From contig NC_067203.1 in the NCBI RefSeq assembly GCF_026262505.1, forward strand, positions 6,386,001 through 6,450,000: a stretch of 64,000 nt of DNA. Direction: 5' to 3'. Each line of letters opens with the position of its first letter. Positions within the stretch are counted from its first letter, which is position 1. The translations under genes were made by a program, and so were the position numbers. The notes below the pieces were generated by a model. That model saw only the letters and a list, made by a program, of their open reading frames with translations. It made no database searches and was not told the DNA's origin. Below are positions 38,045 to 48,510 of this stretch, in pieces. Source of the DNA: Trichomonas vaginalis G3 (lineage: Eukaryota > Parabasalia > Trichomonadida > Trichomonadidae).

Positions 38045-38922
38045 CTGTTGCGTTCAGTAGTGAAAACCCTGACGTCAAAATAAAGGGGAACAGAGTAACG
38101 TTTAAGTTTCCAACAGACTGGATTGTGAACATAAATGAAGAGAAGTACATTGGCATAACATCTATGTATATAACACGTGCTTTCAGAAAGGTTGACTTTA
38201 TACTTCAAGTCGAGATAGAAAATGACGAACAGTCTTTAAGCGCCCAAAACATTCACATATACAAATACTTTAAAGACGATACAACATTGTTGCAATGTAT
38301 GATTTCATTTAATGAGATGTTCGAGAAAAAGTTCAACATTGAAGTACAAACTTTACAGCCTTTACGTGAGTTTCTTGCACAACTGAAGGAAGAAGGTAGT
38401 CGGCCACAACTTATAGACTTTCATTATGAATTTAATGAAAATGAAGATGGAACACATGACTGTCAGTTTGTTATATATTCACCATTCAATGAAGTCACTA
38501 AAGAGAAAGAAAATCCATTACGTATAAGATTTCAAATCTCTGAACTCAATGAAGACTTCAAGAATGTTTTCAGTTATTATGCAATGCTTCCGAGGAAAAA
38601 TGAATTTTCAAAGATTGTAACACCTGGCATTTGGGATAGAAAGCAAGCTATATTATATTCAAACTTAAGTAAGGGAGTTGAAAATGAGTTCATTGGTCAT
38701 ACAAGAACTTCACCACTTCCTAACCCTAAATACTATAAATTAACTGGCTTCAATCGTGAGTTTTGGATAGACATGTTCTCCACTCATGACCATAACTGCC
38801 CAGTGTTCTTACCTCCAGACCATAAGGACTGTCTCTACATTGAAGCACAAACTCTTAAACTCTACCATCGCAGTATTGTAAAATCTACGCTAGTTTTATT
38901 TTTTCTGAAAATTTTTATTTGA
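38023..38922 (+). CDS. Virion-protein-like gene, 299 aa
   Basis: Start in a GAATTAAATG context. All-beta with FPTDWIVNINEEKYIGITSM in the first 50 residues, a GIWDRKQAIL motif about residue 205 and a final DHKDCLYIEAQTLKLYH strand. Layout matches the genes at 2786 and 54546, so element 2 carries two distant copies of this structural gene. It looks whole. I cannot name the fold. Confidence 0.55.
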   Translation: MYRQIPLTVAFSSENPDVKIKGNRVTFKFPTDWIVNINEEKYIGITSMYITRAFRKVDFILQVEIENDEQSLSAQNIHIYKYFKDDTTLLQCMISFNEMFEKKFNIEVQTLQPLREFLAQLKEEGSRPQLIDFHYEFNENEDGTHDCQFVIYSPFNEVTKEKENPLRIRFQISELNEDFKNVFSYYAMLPRKNEFSKIVTPGIWDRKQAILYSNLSKGVENEFIGHTRTSPLPNPKYYKLTGFNREFWIDMFSTHDHNCPVFLPPDHKDCLYIEAQTLKLYHRSIVKSTLVLFFLKIFI

Positions 38923-38931
38923 GTGAAAGGC

Positions 38932-39497
38932 ATGGAAGGTGAAGGACATTGGCAAACACTCGAACATGACAATGACTATGAAATCTTTTCAGAGTACCCA
39001 TATCCAATTAGACGTATAAGCAATAAAAGAGTTGTTAGTGAGTTTGACAACGGTGATGGTTATATTTGTGTTTATTTAAACAAACATAAACTCTTTAAGC
39101 ATAAAATTGTTGCAAATCAATTTATACCGAATCCTGAAGGACTTCGAGAAGTAGACCATATAAACAGAGACAGAGGAGACTTTCATATCTCAAACTTAAG
39201 GTGGGTGTCGAGAAGAAAAACATGAGAAATATTTCTGGTTCGAATGGCTATTGGTTTGACATTGTAGACACTCTTCCTGAAGATGCTGTTGAAATTATAC
39301 AATACTCTAAATTTACTCTAGAAAATTACTACTATGTCCCAAGTGAAGATGTCTTTTACTATTTCATGGGAACTCAATACAGACGAATGAATGTCTTAAG
39401 ACAGTATAGCAAAGATTATATAAACATTACAGATGTAGAAGGAAGAAGAACAAAGCTGTCTATTGCAAAGTTTAAGAGAGACAATGGTTATACATAA
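38932..39497 (+). pseudogene. HNH homing-endonuclease-like protein, broken
   Basis: The start is taken at 38932 (MEGEGHWQ). It has an N-terminal NUMOD-like YPIRRISNKRVVSEF, a core with EVDHINRDRGDFHISNLRWV (DHI and the N-L-R-W signature of HNH_3), and a C-terminal domain shared with 11269-11493 and the free-standing 94-residue genes. Selfish nuclease or host-strand nicking enzyme. About one break between the two domains. Confidence 0.75.
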
Positions 39498-39565
39498 ATG
39501 ACAAAAATATATGACCTCATTATTTTTATCACGAATGACCTCATTGCTGACAAAAATAAATGACC

Positions 39566-42500
39566 TCAGAACTTCAACTTACGAATAAAGCTTGTTTTAG
39601 TCGTTATTGAGAAGTTAAACTTTTCAGCAAAGCAAGGACTAGAAGACTTACATAAGTCAAATCCAATCTCTTGACCATCATGAAGTGCTTTGTAAAGTTT
39701 CATTAAACTGAACTCAGAGTCTTTGTCATATGTTCCAACAGGTATGTGAATGTTCTTATCTTCATTGTAATAGCATTGTATAGCTTCAGGAAACATTTCA
39801 TTAGCGGTTAAAGCAAGAACGTCTTGTTTTACACCTTTACAACGTGCATGAATGCAACTTCATTTAAATCGTTAGTGAGTAAGTCTATGTAGGTCTTCTT
39901 TCCACAAAATATTGACTTGTATGCTAAACTTTGTTTTCCAGGTGTGATTTCTGCAAAGTCAGAATGGAACTGACCTAATGTTTTACCAATAAGTTCTCTA
40001 CCGTATCTCTTCTGAAATTCCTGAGCTAACAGTGGGATGTCTTCATTGAAAATATGCATGCTATCGCAGTCCTGGTAAAATATTTGAAGACCCATATCTT
40101 CAGCAGTACAGAATACTTCACACATTATTCTCTTCGACATAGATAGAATATTAACACCAAGTGGACAGAAGTTAAAGTGTCTGCAAATGCTTTTCGTTAG
40201 CTTGAAAATAGTTTTATCTGAACCATCCAAACCTTCGAACTTCACTATATGGTTGTAGTTTCTGATGGCATATCTTATAGCATCTTTGTCATTACTATGG
40301 TTATTTTTGACTCAATAGGAGATAGAATAGTTTTGCCATAAATACTGTTCAGAATGAGCTTTATATTTTCTTGCAAAGGATTTCCTTCTTTCTTATACTT
40401 TAACCTTAACTCAAACAACTTCTTTACTTCATCTCTTATTCTAATATCTCTGTTTCCATCGTAATAGTATCCTTGCAACACTTCACATTTGACACCTTGA
40501 TATTTTATGAGGTCTTGTAATGTTATATGGTCAACATACATTAAACAGCAAGTGTTTGAACTTCTGGGAACGTTAAGTTCTGGATTTAGTTCAGGGTCAC
40601 AAACTATTAAAGGAAAGTGTCTATGTATTCCAATCTCTGTTATCTTAATGAGAACAAAGAAGCCAGACATAAACTTTTCACCAATGGGTTCCTTTTGGTC
40701 GTCATCGAATAAATGTCTCATGAGATACTCTGTGCTTAACATCTCATCCTTCAATACTTTGGAATTCCTTCTAAAGTATAAAGTCTTGCTATAGCTGATG
40801 GATATAATGAAACAGCGTCGAAGTCAGCAATGAGTTTCTTTTCGCTCTTTTGTTTCATGTTATCTGACAGCATACATCTTCCACCTTGAATGCATCTCGA
40901 AATAAATTCTCTTGGTTTATTTGAGAGGTCATAAGATTTCCATTCGGGAAGTACACTCTGTTCTCAAACAATTTGTTAGCAATAGAACAAATACTAACGT
41001 AGTCATAAACGTTTAAATCAAACTCTTTCAATATGTCATTGCGGAACTTAACAAAACCTTCTCTTAAAATTCTTACATCTTGTTTGCATAAAATGTGCTA
41101 TATTTTCTAAGTCGAAGTGGTTCTCATCTATTCTGCAACCTTTGATGGAATCTATGTTTTTCATGAACGTATCACATCCGGATAAACTTACATGCTTCAG
41201 AAATGACACCAGTTCTGTTGTCATTTGCTAACAAAACACTGCTGTAGTAGTTGTATGGAAATACTTCTTTCGGTCCTGTTTGTAAGTTAAACATAGCAGG
41301 AAATAGTTTAAGCTTCTTATTTATAACACTGTAAGAGTCTTTTATAATAATTGCCCTTCCTTTATATAAGCCAGTTATTTGCATTGTTCGTGAACCTTTA
41401 ATGATGGGAGTTCCTTTCACTTCTGTCATGTGTCTTAAGATGAAGTTTATATCATAACTGAGGTTATGGAAATATATTAAACTCTTGTCAGGAAGTCGTT
41501 CCAAAAATTCTGTTGCACAGTTCTGACCCCAAATGCTTTCACTCACTGAACCATCTTCACTGTCATAACAGATGTTAAAAGCTTTATGAAAGCCATCGGT
41601 ACTACACTCAAAGTCAGCAAAGAAAACGTGCTCAGGAATGAACTTGCACTTATTTTTATTTACTTCTTTTGACTCTGCTTTCTTCTTCAGTTGTACACAA
41701 TACTTTGGAGCATATGTCAAATCTTTAAATGGTGCAAGGTTCTGTTTATATAAGTCAGTCGTATATGTGAAAAGTTCTCCATAAGAAATAGGTTCGAAAT
41801 ATTTGCACTCCCACAATGTTTTCATAACATCCCATAACGGTGTGTTCTATCATAACGAACTACATATTTATCTTCTCTCTTTGTATAAATCTTCATCTGT
41901 TTCTCATGTTCATTCCACCACACTCCTTCAAGATTTCTATATAGTTGCGAATGAAATATGTTGTCATTGGAATCTTTCATTTAGCATGTAGTGGTCTTCA
42001 ACAAGAAGTAAGTCAATAGTTCGAACAGTTTCACATTCTTTTGGTATGTATCTCTTTATTTCATTATGTCTTGAGTCATTGAAGTAACCAATGGTAACAT
42101 TAAATGCTATACCTGTTGCGTCAGAAATTTCTTGTACTTTACTTTGAGGAAAGTCTCTAACACGAATGACTTCTCTCATGTGGTCAATAGTTTCTTCATT
42201 TACTCCAGCCTGAATGCAAGCATAAACGAAACAATTGTCTTCTGTCATAAGTGTTGCAGTTCTTTTGTTCAGTTCATTGAAGATTTGGTAGCGTTCAAGA
42301 TTTATAGGTAATGTGCAAAGATACTTCCAGAACTGACCGCTTCTCTTCTTATAAAACTTCTTTTCACCATTATCTTTCCAAAAGCTTTCTATAAGTGCTG
42401 GGTTTCCTGTTTGCTTAAGAGCTTCCAAAATGGCTTTCTGGTCATTTGTCAGTGTGCTTTCATCTCTATATGGTCTCTTTTTTGGTTTGCCTTTCTTTAC

Positions 42501-43332
42501 ATCTGACATCGTTAAGCCTTCATATTCTGTTAAATCATACATCTTTATTTCAGTAAGATTCTTTATGTTTGTCAAGAAGAAGTCATAGTGCATTTCAACA
42601 ATACCTGCAGCATTTGCTTCTATCTCTGATATAAAGTTCTCCTTCAAGAGCTGATGTAGTAATGTTCCAATATTATTGAGGTTTAACGTAGAACATTCAT
42701 ACTTTCCACCAAGTTTATAACATACCATCCATCTCTGTTGTGAGTTTATTTTAATTTTCTCTAAGAGTCTCATGAAAACCTTACCGAAATGTTTGTGTAA
42801 GTAGTCTCTGTTTGGTTCATCTAAAGCTTCGATGTTAAAGTCAATGAGTCTATTGCCTGACTTCACATTTCTCTTCCTATTCTCTTCATCTTTCTTTAAC
42901 CATCTCTCACCTTCTTTTGGTTTGTCGTCAATGGAACGAATGACATCGTTAGCTTTGCGAACTTGTTCTATAGCACTTTTAAACATCTCTCTTCTCTGTT
43001 GTTTCAGTGTGTCGTCTCTTCTTCTTGTTTCACCAACGTTTGCATTTGTTATGTCAAACATTTCTCTTCTTACTTCATGAGGTACTGAACGTCTATGATA
43101 TAAGTCAATAGCAACGTCATTTAAAGGAAAAGTTCTTGCATGGACTTCGTCCTCGCCGCGTTGTGGCTTTATGAACTCATGAATTCTATCATAACTTATT
43201 TCACCATTGTAGTCATTGAGATGTCAGCGAGTGCTTTTTTGTTTGTCGCGTAATGTTTGCTACTTCTATGTTAGCTTCTGTAAGAAGTTGTTTTATTTCC
43301 GAGTGTTCTAACTTAGACAACTTCCGATACAT
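39566..43332 (-). pseudogene. Protein-primed DNA polymerase B of Maverick, broken
   Basis: In order on the minus strand: an N-terminal region of unknown fold (terminal protein or priming part), exonuclease motif I (FFADFECSTDG) and II (YFHNLSYDINF), polymerase motif A (DFDAVSLYPSA), motif B (KLILNSIYGKT) and motif C (FYQDCDSMHIF). These are the marks of the phi29-like, protein-primed family B enzymes that replicate linear elements from protein-capped ends. A GC-rich double hairpin sits in the N-terminal region (43142-43167). Size about 1250 codons, as usual; broken, about five breaks. Confidence 0.9.
43142..43167 (-). repeat. Double-hairpin element inside the polymerase gene
   Basis: Read on the minus strand: GCCACAACGCGGC and GGACGAAGTCC, separated by GA. 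The encoded KPQRGEDEVH is the same decapeptide as in the unrelated small gene at 3667-3890. Confidence 0.8.
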
Positions 43333-43418
43333 CTTTAGTAGGAAATAAAAAAATTTTTTTAAAAAAATTAGATTATTTTTTAAGTTATTTTTCAAAATAA
43401 TTTAATATTTTTATTTTA

Positions 43419-43888
43419 ATGAAACACATGCAAGATTGCAAGTTCTTTTCATACAATGCTCTCGCTACTGCCATCAAGAATGAGTTCAATGGTGCTTCAA
43501 ACGTTAATGTTATCTTTAACAAGAAGTTTGTGAAAGAATCTAAGTTTGGTCAGTATGTCAGACCATTAGCTATTGTCATTGACCGCAAACGTTATACTTC
43601 ACAAGAGTTAGCAGTAGTTTTGAAACAAAAGAGTTTCTTCGTGAATGTCAAAGATACTCATTATACTGTATAAAGAACTCTAATATTGACTTCTTCAGTA
43701 TTGTTTAGATTTATCGCAGCAGAAAGAATATAAAAAGGTGAAACAAATGTGAAATATTATCCTTCATCTCTGAAGACAATAACGAACAAAGATGTTATAC
43801 AGAAATTCTTACCAAAGGTTGAAGAAGCTTCAATTGACATTGACGAAGGAAGTGAAATGGTTGAAGAAATTGACCCTGAAGCTATTTA
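43419..43888 (+). pseudogene. Maverick hypothetical gene, broken
   Basis: Start MKHMQDCKFF after TTTTTATTTTA. The first 84 residues are open, with PLAIVIDRKRYTSQELAVVLKQ; the end encodes an acidic SIDIDEGSE...EIDPEAI tail. It is divergent from the polymerase. It may correspond to 19401-19820. Function unknown; about two breaks. Confidence 0.4.
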
Positions 43889-43907
43889 AGCAAAAATATA
43901 TTTTTGG

Positions 43908-44123
43908 TTAGTCTTCATATCGATATTTTACAACAATTCCCCAATGTATAAACTTTTCATACGCTTTTTCATAAGCTTTATATACCTTCAGAAATTTTGC
44001 ATAATCTTTAGAAGCATTTAGATATTGTTTAAATGCTTTATATACCTTCAGAAATTTTGCATAATCTTTTACATGTTGTTCGTTCTCTTCTTCTGTCATG
44101 AGTTCCGAATATTCTAAATTCAT
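43908..44123 (-). CDS. Small protein with duplicated KDYAKFLKVYKA motif, 71 aa
   Basis: A short gene with a repeated 12-residue KDYAKFLKVYKA unit (encoded 43985-44010 and 44041-44075), giving an amphipathic helix pair. The repeat looks like a recent internal duplication. Function unknown. Confidence 0.45.
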   Translation of the reverse strand: MNLEYSELMTEEENEQHVKDYAKFLKVYKAFKQYLNASKDYAKFLKVYKAYEKAYEKFIHWGIVVKYRYED

Positions 44124-44178
44124 GTTCTTTCATATGAGATAAAATTTTATAAAAAAAATAAAATTAGCTTAGATTTTT

Positions 44179-45001
44179 TTATTCTTCCTCTTTGAAGTTA
44201 TCGAAATATTCTGTTATTTTTTCCTTCAGTAATGTAAGTCTTCTTTGAATGTAAGTATTGTGCAACCTTTGATGTCATAGTGTGTTTGAGGAAGAGTATT
44301 TTGACAATTTCCTTTATTTGCTCATTCGGTGTCATTGAAATCGGTAAGTTTTCACGATAGAACCAGTTTCTGTCAGATTTGTAAATCTTAGCAAGGTCAT
44401 AAAAGCTTTGTTGTTTCTTCTGACTAAATGCAACATAACCATATCTCTGTCTTCTTCTCTCCAACTCTTCAGTATATATCATATACTTATAACTCTTTTC
44501 CTTTCCTTTTGGTACTGAACGCGGTATTCTTTTCTGTATGCTTTTGTCTTTGGATTCAATGACTTCATCTTTTGCTTGAAGTTTCTTTTCCATCTCTCCA
44601 CGTTCTGCTTTATATAGTTCATCTAACATCATGAAAATATAACAAGCATAACGAGGTGAAGCCCACATTGCTACAGCGTTTACTAAAAGTCTATGAACAT
44701 AATAACCTTTCAAACCAGGAGCCAAATTCTTGCGATTTTCGTACGGAATCTCTTCTCTCGGTTTTCCGAGGGAAGCAATCATATGAGGAAATTCTTCTAA
44801 AAGTTCTTTTGTCTGTTGGTTTTCAAACCAATGATATGCTTGCTTTGTAGAACGAAGAGCATTCATTATACTTTGCATTTGGTACATGTCATCTTTGACT
44901 GAACGAATGAGTCTCAATTGTTTGTTATACTGTATGTATTCATATTCTTCATTAATGGCTTCATGAACGATAGCAGTTGTTGTGTTCTCTGTTGTTGACA
45001 T
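44179..45001 (-). pseudogene. KilA-N domain protein, paralogue of 16729-17553
   Basis: It begins MSTTENTTT and follows the element 3 protein through the KilA-N core (LKGYYVHRLLVNAVAMWASP), coiled coil and SVPKGKEKSYKYMIYTEE region. Within it, SLGKPREEIPYEN is encoded by a CTCGG hairpin sequence that also occurs between genes at 15656-15710. The leader has an AAAATAAAGTTAGTTTT box upstream of the start. About one break. Probable DNA-binding regulator. Confidence 0.75.
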
Positions 45002-45330
45002 ATCTGTCTTTATATTCCGGATAAAAAAAATATTTTATAAAAAAACTAACTTTATTTTTCTGTGTTAAAGAAATGTTAAAAATTCATGGTTACATATGTG
45101 AAAAGAAGTCACGAACAAATGAAGGTCATAAGATTCAGCACATAATTCTGAATTGAATGGTGTGTCATACATGTCAAACCGTCAAGAATTGAAGGAGATA
45201 CGAGGCTATAAAGATTTTGGATATTTTCTGACACACACCCTGAGGGAAAAGTGACAAAACACGACGATAGAAAAGTGACAAAATGAGAGAAAGTTGTCCC
45301 CCGACCAAAATGCAATCATGTTGAAAAGTG

Positions 45331-45665
45331 ACATTTGTAAAGTTGGACGATAGGATTTCCTGAAAAAGTGCAAGACTTGTCTTGAATCAGGACAAGATTT
45401 GTCTTGAAAAAATACAAGACTTGTTCTGAAAAAATACAAGACTTGTCTTGAATCAGGAAAAGTTGTCTTGAAAAAATACAAGACTTGTTCTGAAAAAATA
45501 CAAGACTTGTCTTGAATCAGGACAATTGTTCTCAATTTGAGAACTTTACAAGAAAAACTGACTGACTAAAAAGTGCAAGTCTTGTTCTGAATCAGGACAA
45601 GATTTGTCTTGAAAAAATACAAGACTTGTTCTGAAAAAATACAAGACTTGTCTTGAATCAGGACA
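45331..45665 (+). repeat. Tandem repeat zone of CAAGACTTGTCTTGAATCAGG units
   Basis: After a 22-bp sequence that also precedes the 12.8-kb array of element 3, there are about ten interspersed copies of the 20- to 25-bp units ACAAGACTTGTCTTGAA and ACAAGACTTGTTCTGAA. Each is palindromic (CAAGACTTG). No gene supported. Confidence 0.85.
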
Positions 45666-46068
45666 AAACTTTACAAAATGTAAACTTTTACATAACCGTT
45701 TCTATCATACATGATATTTAGTTGACATTGTAAACTATCTTCATGTAAAGTATGGCGGTTTGAAAACCATCGGGAACCTTCACTTTTTTGACGAACTTTC
45801 CGCAGCAATTTTTAAATGTGTGAAAACTCAACGGTTTGACACGTGCCATATGTCATTTTACTCAGAATTTGTGCTGAATTCAGCAAAAATAATTTTTAGG
45901 GTAGATGGGTATATCTAACCTAAATTTCTACCACGAATTCTACCCTCATTATTTATAACCATTTTACATGGTAAACGTTATTTTTGGAATTTTGTGAAAA
46001 CTCAACGGTTTGACACATGCCATATGCCATTTTACTCAGAATCTCACGAATTCAGCAAAAATAAATGG
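45666..46068. other. Non-coding repeat-rich spacer
   Basis: No gene supported. It holds a variant palindrome at about 45900 (GGGTATATCTAACC) and two related stretches AACTCAACGGTTTGACA...GCCATATG at 45835-45870 and 45990-46030. Confidence 0.55.
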
Positions 46069-46620
46069 TTCATTTACTCACAATATTTTTGTACAAAACG
46101 ACCCCAAACTTTTAACTTCTTTTCTGCAGTTTCTAATGCTATCTTAGCGAGTTCATATTCTCTAAATTCTCTCTTAAATCTTCTTGTTCCCATTGGTCTA
46201 GTTCGTATGGAGAATCTCTATAATCATAACATATCTCACGTTCATGTTCTAATTGTTTTTCATGCATTTTTCTAACTTCTTGTTCGAAAAAGGTTTAGCA
46301 TTCTCTACTGTATCTTCGAGTTCTTCTTCATCTAATTTCTCATGAACTTTCTTGTCTATGGAGTCCATAATTTTTCCAACTGCTATGCAATATTTTGGAG
46401 AAGCCACATTGCTATATAGTTTATAAGTCTTGGGTCTACATACGTTCCTCTAACCTGTTTGATTTCATCAGGAATTCCTGCATGAATTTTGTATAAAAAG
46501 CAACCGTCTGTATTCCGACGGTTGCTATATTCTTCACAAAACGCCTTATATAATACTCTTCCCAGGACTTATTTCAACACAACTTTCATGAGATAAATAA
46601 GAAATAACTTTCATTTTTCA
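46069..46620 (-). pseudogene. Decayed KilA-N gene
   Basis: On the minus strand it still reads with a KilA-N pattern: an RRNTDGCFLYKIHAGIPDEIK segment, RGTYVDPRLINYIAMW, then a charged coiled-coil tail with VHEKLDEEELED. It is much more degraded than the other two, with about three breaks. No function is to be expected. Confidence 0.55.
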
Positions 46621-46624
46621 TTAG

Positions 46625-47262
46625 ATAACTGTTATTTTTGACGAAGTGAAGATTTGCACTTCGTCAAAAAATCCCTGAAATCAAGAATTAATCCCGTCAA
46701 ATAAAAAAATGAGGGTAGAAATGAGGTTAGATAACTGTTATTTTTGACGAAGTGAAGATTTGCACTTCGTCAAAAAATCCTGAAATCAAGAATTAATCCC
46801 GTCAAATACAAAAAATGAGGGTAGAAATGAGGTTAGATAACTGTTATTTTTTGACGAAGTGAAGATTTGCACTTCGTCAAAAAATCCCTGAAATCAAGAA
46901 TTAATCCCGTCAAATACAAAAAATGAGGGTAGAAATGAGGTTAGATAACTGTTATTTTTTGACGAAGTGAAGATTTGCACTTCGTCAAAAAATCCCTGAA
47001 ATCAAGAATTAATCCGTCAAATACAAAAAATGAGGGTAGAAATGAGGTTAGATAACTGTTATTTTTGACGAAGTGAAGATTTGCATTCGTCAAAAAATCC
47101 CTGAAATCAAGAATTAATCCCGTCAAATACAAAAAATGAGGGTAGAAATGAGGTTAGATAACTGTTATTTTTGACGAAGTGAAGATTTGCACTTCGTCAA
47201 AAAATCCCTGAAATCAAGAAATTAATCCCGTCAAATACAAAAAATGAGGGTAGAAATGAGGT
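46625..47262 (+). repeat. Six-copy 106-bp tandem repeat with hairpins
   Basis: Units start at about 46625, 46731, 46837, 46945, 47052 and 47158. Each holds a 14-bp-stem hairpin (TTTTTGACGAAGTG...CACTTCGTCAAAAA), an AATTAATCCCGTCAAATA stretch and GAGGGTAGAAATGAGGTTAGA, the left arm of the AGATCT palindrome. The last copy continues into a complete palindrome with AGATCT at 47264-47269. Confidence 0.95.
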
Positions 47263-47301
47263 TAGATCTAACCATCTACCCTAAACATTATTTTTGGTCA
47301 T

Positions 47302-47326
47302 GGACTTCGTCTCGCCGCTTTTGCGT
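47302..47326 (-). repeat. Degenerate double hairpin, non-coding copy
   Basis: On the minus strand GACGCAAAAGCGGC-GA-GACGAAGTCC, the same arrangement as 3776 and 43142 but in non-coding DNA after the tandem repeats. Confidence 0.65.
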
Positions 47327-47405
47327 CTTTATGTTAAAATAAATGGTACCATTAATAATACATGACTGTTCTCATTCATGTCTGATTTACATCTAATGAA
47401 AAAGT

Positions 47406-48491
47406 TTAGAAGAATTTTCTTATTCTTTCTGGCATATTTTTGTCTTTCCAGTACTCCCGCTCTAATGGTCCCAGATGTGTTGGCTTTGACTCTCTCAAGT
47501 TCTTAGATGGTATAACATCTTCAACACCTCCTTCATATCTTACTTTATAAGTGTCATCGTTTATATTGTAGTCAAGTATTTCAATAACCACTCCTCGCTT
47601 TGCTTCGTCAATGGTTTCAGCAAGTTTGCCATTACTACTTTCGACTAATTTATGACGAGGATAAAACGCAATAGAGTCGTCGGCAGCTTTTATAAGATAT
47701 CCATTACCTTGCGTAGAGTCTACGATATAATAATTTCGACTTAACCTTAAACGTTTCTTTGTCAACGGTTTGTCGTCAAGAACTACACGAACTTTTGTAC
47801 CAGGAATGAGGGTAAATTGTGTTGAATTTCTGATATTTTGTGTTTGGCTTCGTTTCTTTTGTATATACTTTTCTTCTTGTTGTTGTGTCATTGAATTTGG
47901 TGTATGTCCTGTTGTAGAATGTGTTGAGGAATTATATACTTCGAGAAAATGTTTCATTGTTTCTTCGGTAAAGTCTCGCTCTTGATTTAAATCTCTGAGC
48001 GTTCTTATGAAGCGGTTTATGATGCCGAGTATGTTATGGTTATGGTCTTCAGTAGTGTAGTGAGTTATGTTATGCTTAATGAGAAAATCTGTGATTTCAT
48101 TGCTGAGATATGCACTGTCTTGGTCTGATGTTAAAGTACTTGGGCTATGTTCTGCTACAAACTTTTGTAAAACTCTTAACACTTCACGAGTTCCTTTATT
48201 TTTCATTGGATATGCATATGCTTTGCGAGTGTTAACATTAATGAAGATGAAGAATGGTTTATGTCCTCCTTTTCTGCTTTGAATGAGAGTGTCAAATTGG
48301 TATGCGTCAGGAGTGTTGGAGTAAATTGGTAAAAAGTAGTCGTAAGGGTTTATTTTTGTTTGATGTACAACATTTTTGTCAAAGAACCTTTTCACTTCAG
48401 CTCTGTTAGTAAATCCCCAACTCTTTGCAGCTTCATTGAACTTCTTAAATGACCTCCATGGATGTTGTTCGAATACTTCTTTCAAGCTCAT
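47406..48491 (-). CDS. Maverick integrase (retroviral-type rve) with C-terminal chromo-like domain
   Basis: A 361-residue whole frame. The rve core contains the acidic residues Asp67 (AYQFDTL) and Asp123 (LTSDQDSAY) and the later LGIINRFIRTLRDLN helix. A C-terminal region from about residue 285 (RGVVIEILDYNINDDTYKVRYEGGVEDVIP) looks like an SH3/chromo fold as in other Maverick integrases. It inserts the element in DNA. Start in an ATAAATG context; downstream lies the fibre gene end, read in the same direction. Confidence 0.88.
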   Translation of the reverse strand: MSLKEVFEQHPWRSFKKFNEAAKSWGFTNRAEVKRFFDKNVVHQTKINPYDYFLPIYSNTPDAYQFDTLIQSRKGGHKPFFIFINVNTRKAYAYPMKNKGTREVLRVLQKFVAEHSPSTLTSDQDSAYLSNEITDFLIKHNITHYTTEDHNHNILGIINRFIRTLRDLNQERDFTEETMKHFLEVYNSSTHSTTGHTPNSMTQQQEEKYIQKKRSQTQNIRNSTQFTLIPGTKVRVVLDDKPLTKKRLRLSRNYYIVDSTQGNGYLIKAADDSIAFYPRHKLVESSNGKLAETIDEAKRGVVIEILDYNINDDTYKVRYEGGVEDVIPSKNLRESKPTHLGPLEREYWKDKNMPERIRKFF

Positions 48492-48510
48492 TTATGTAAA
48501 GTTAAAGATT

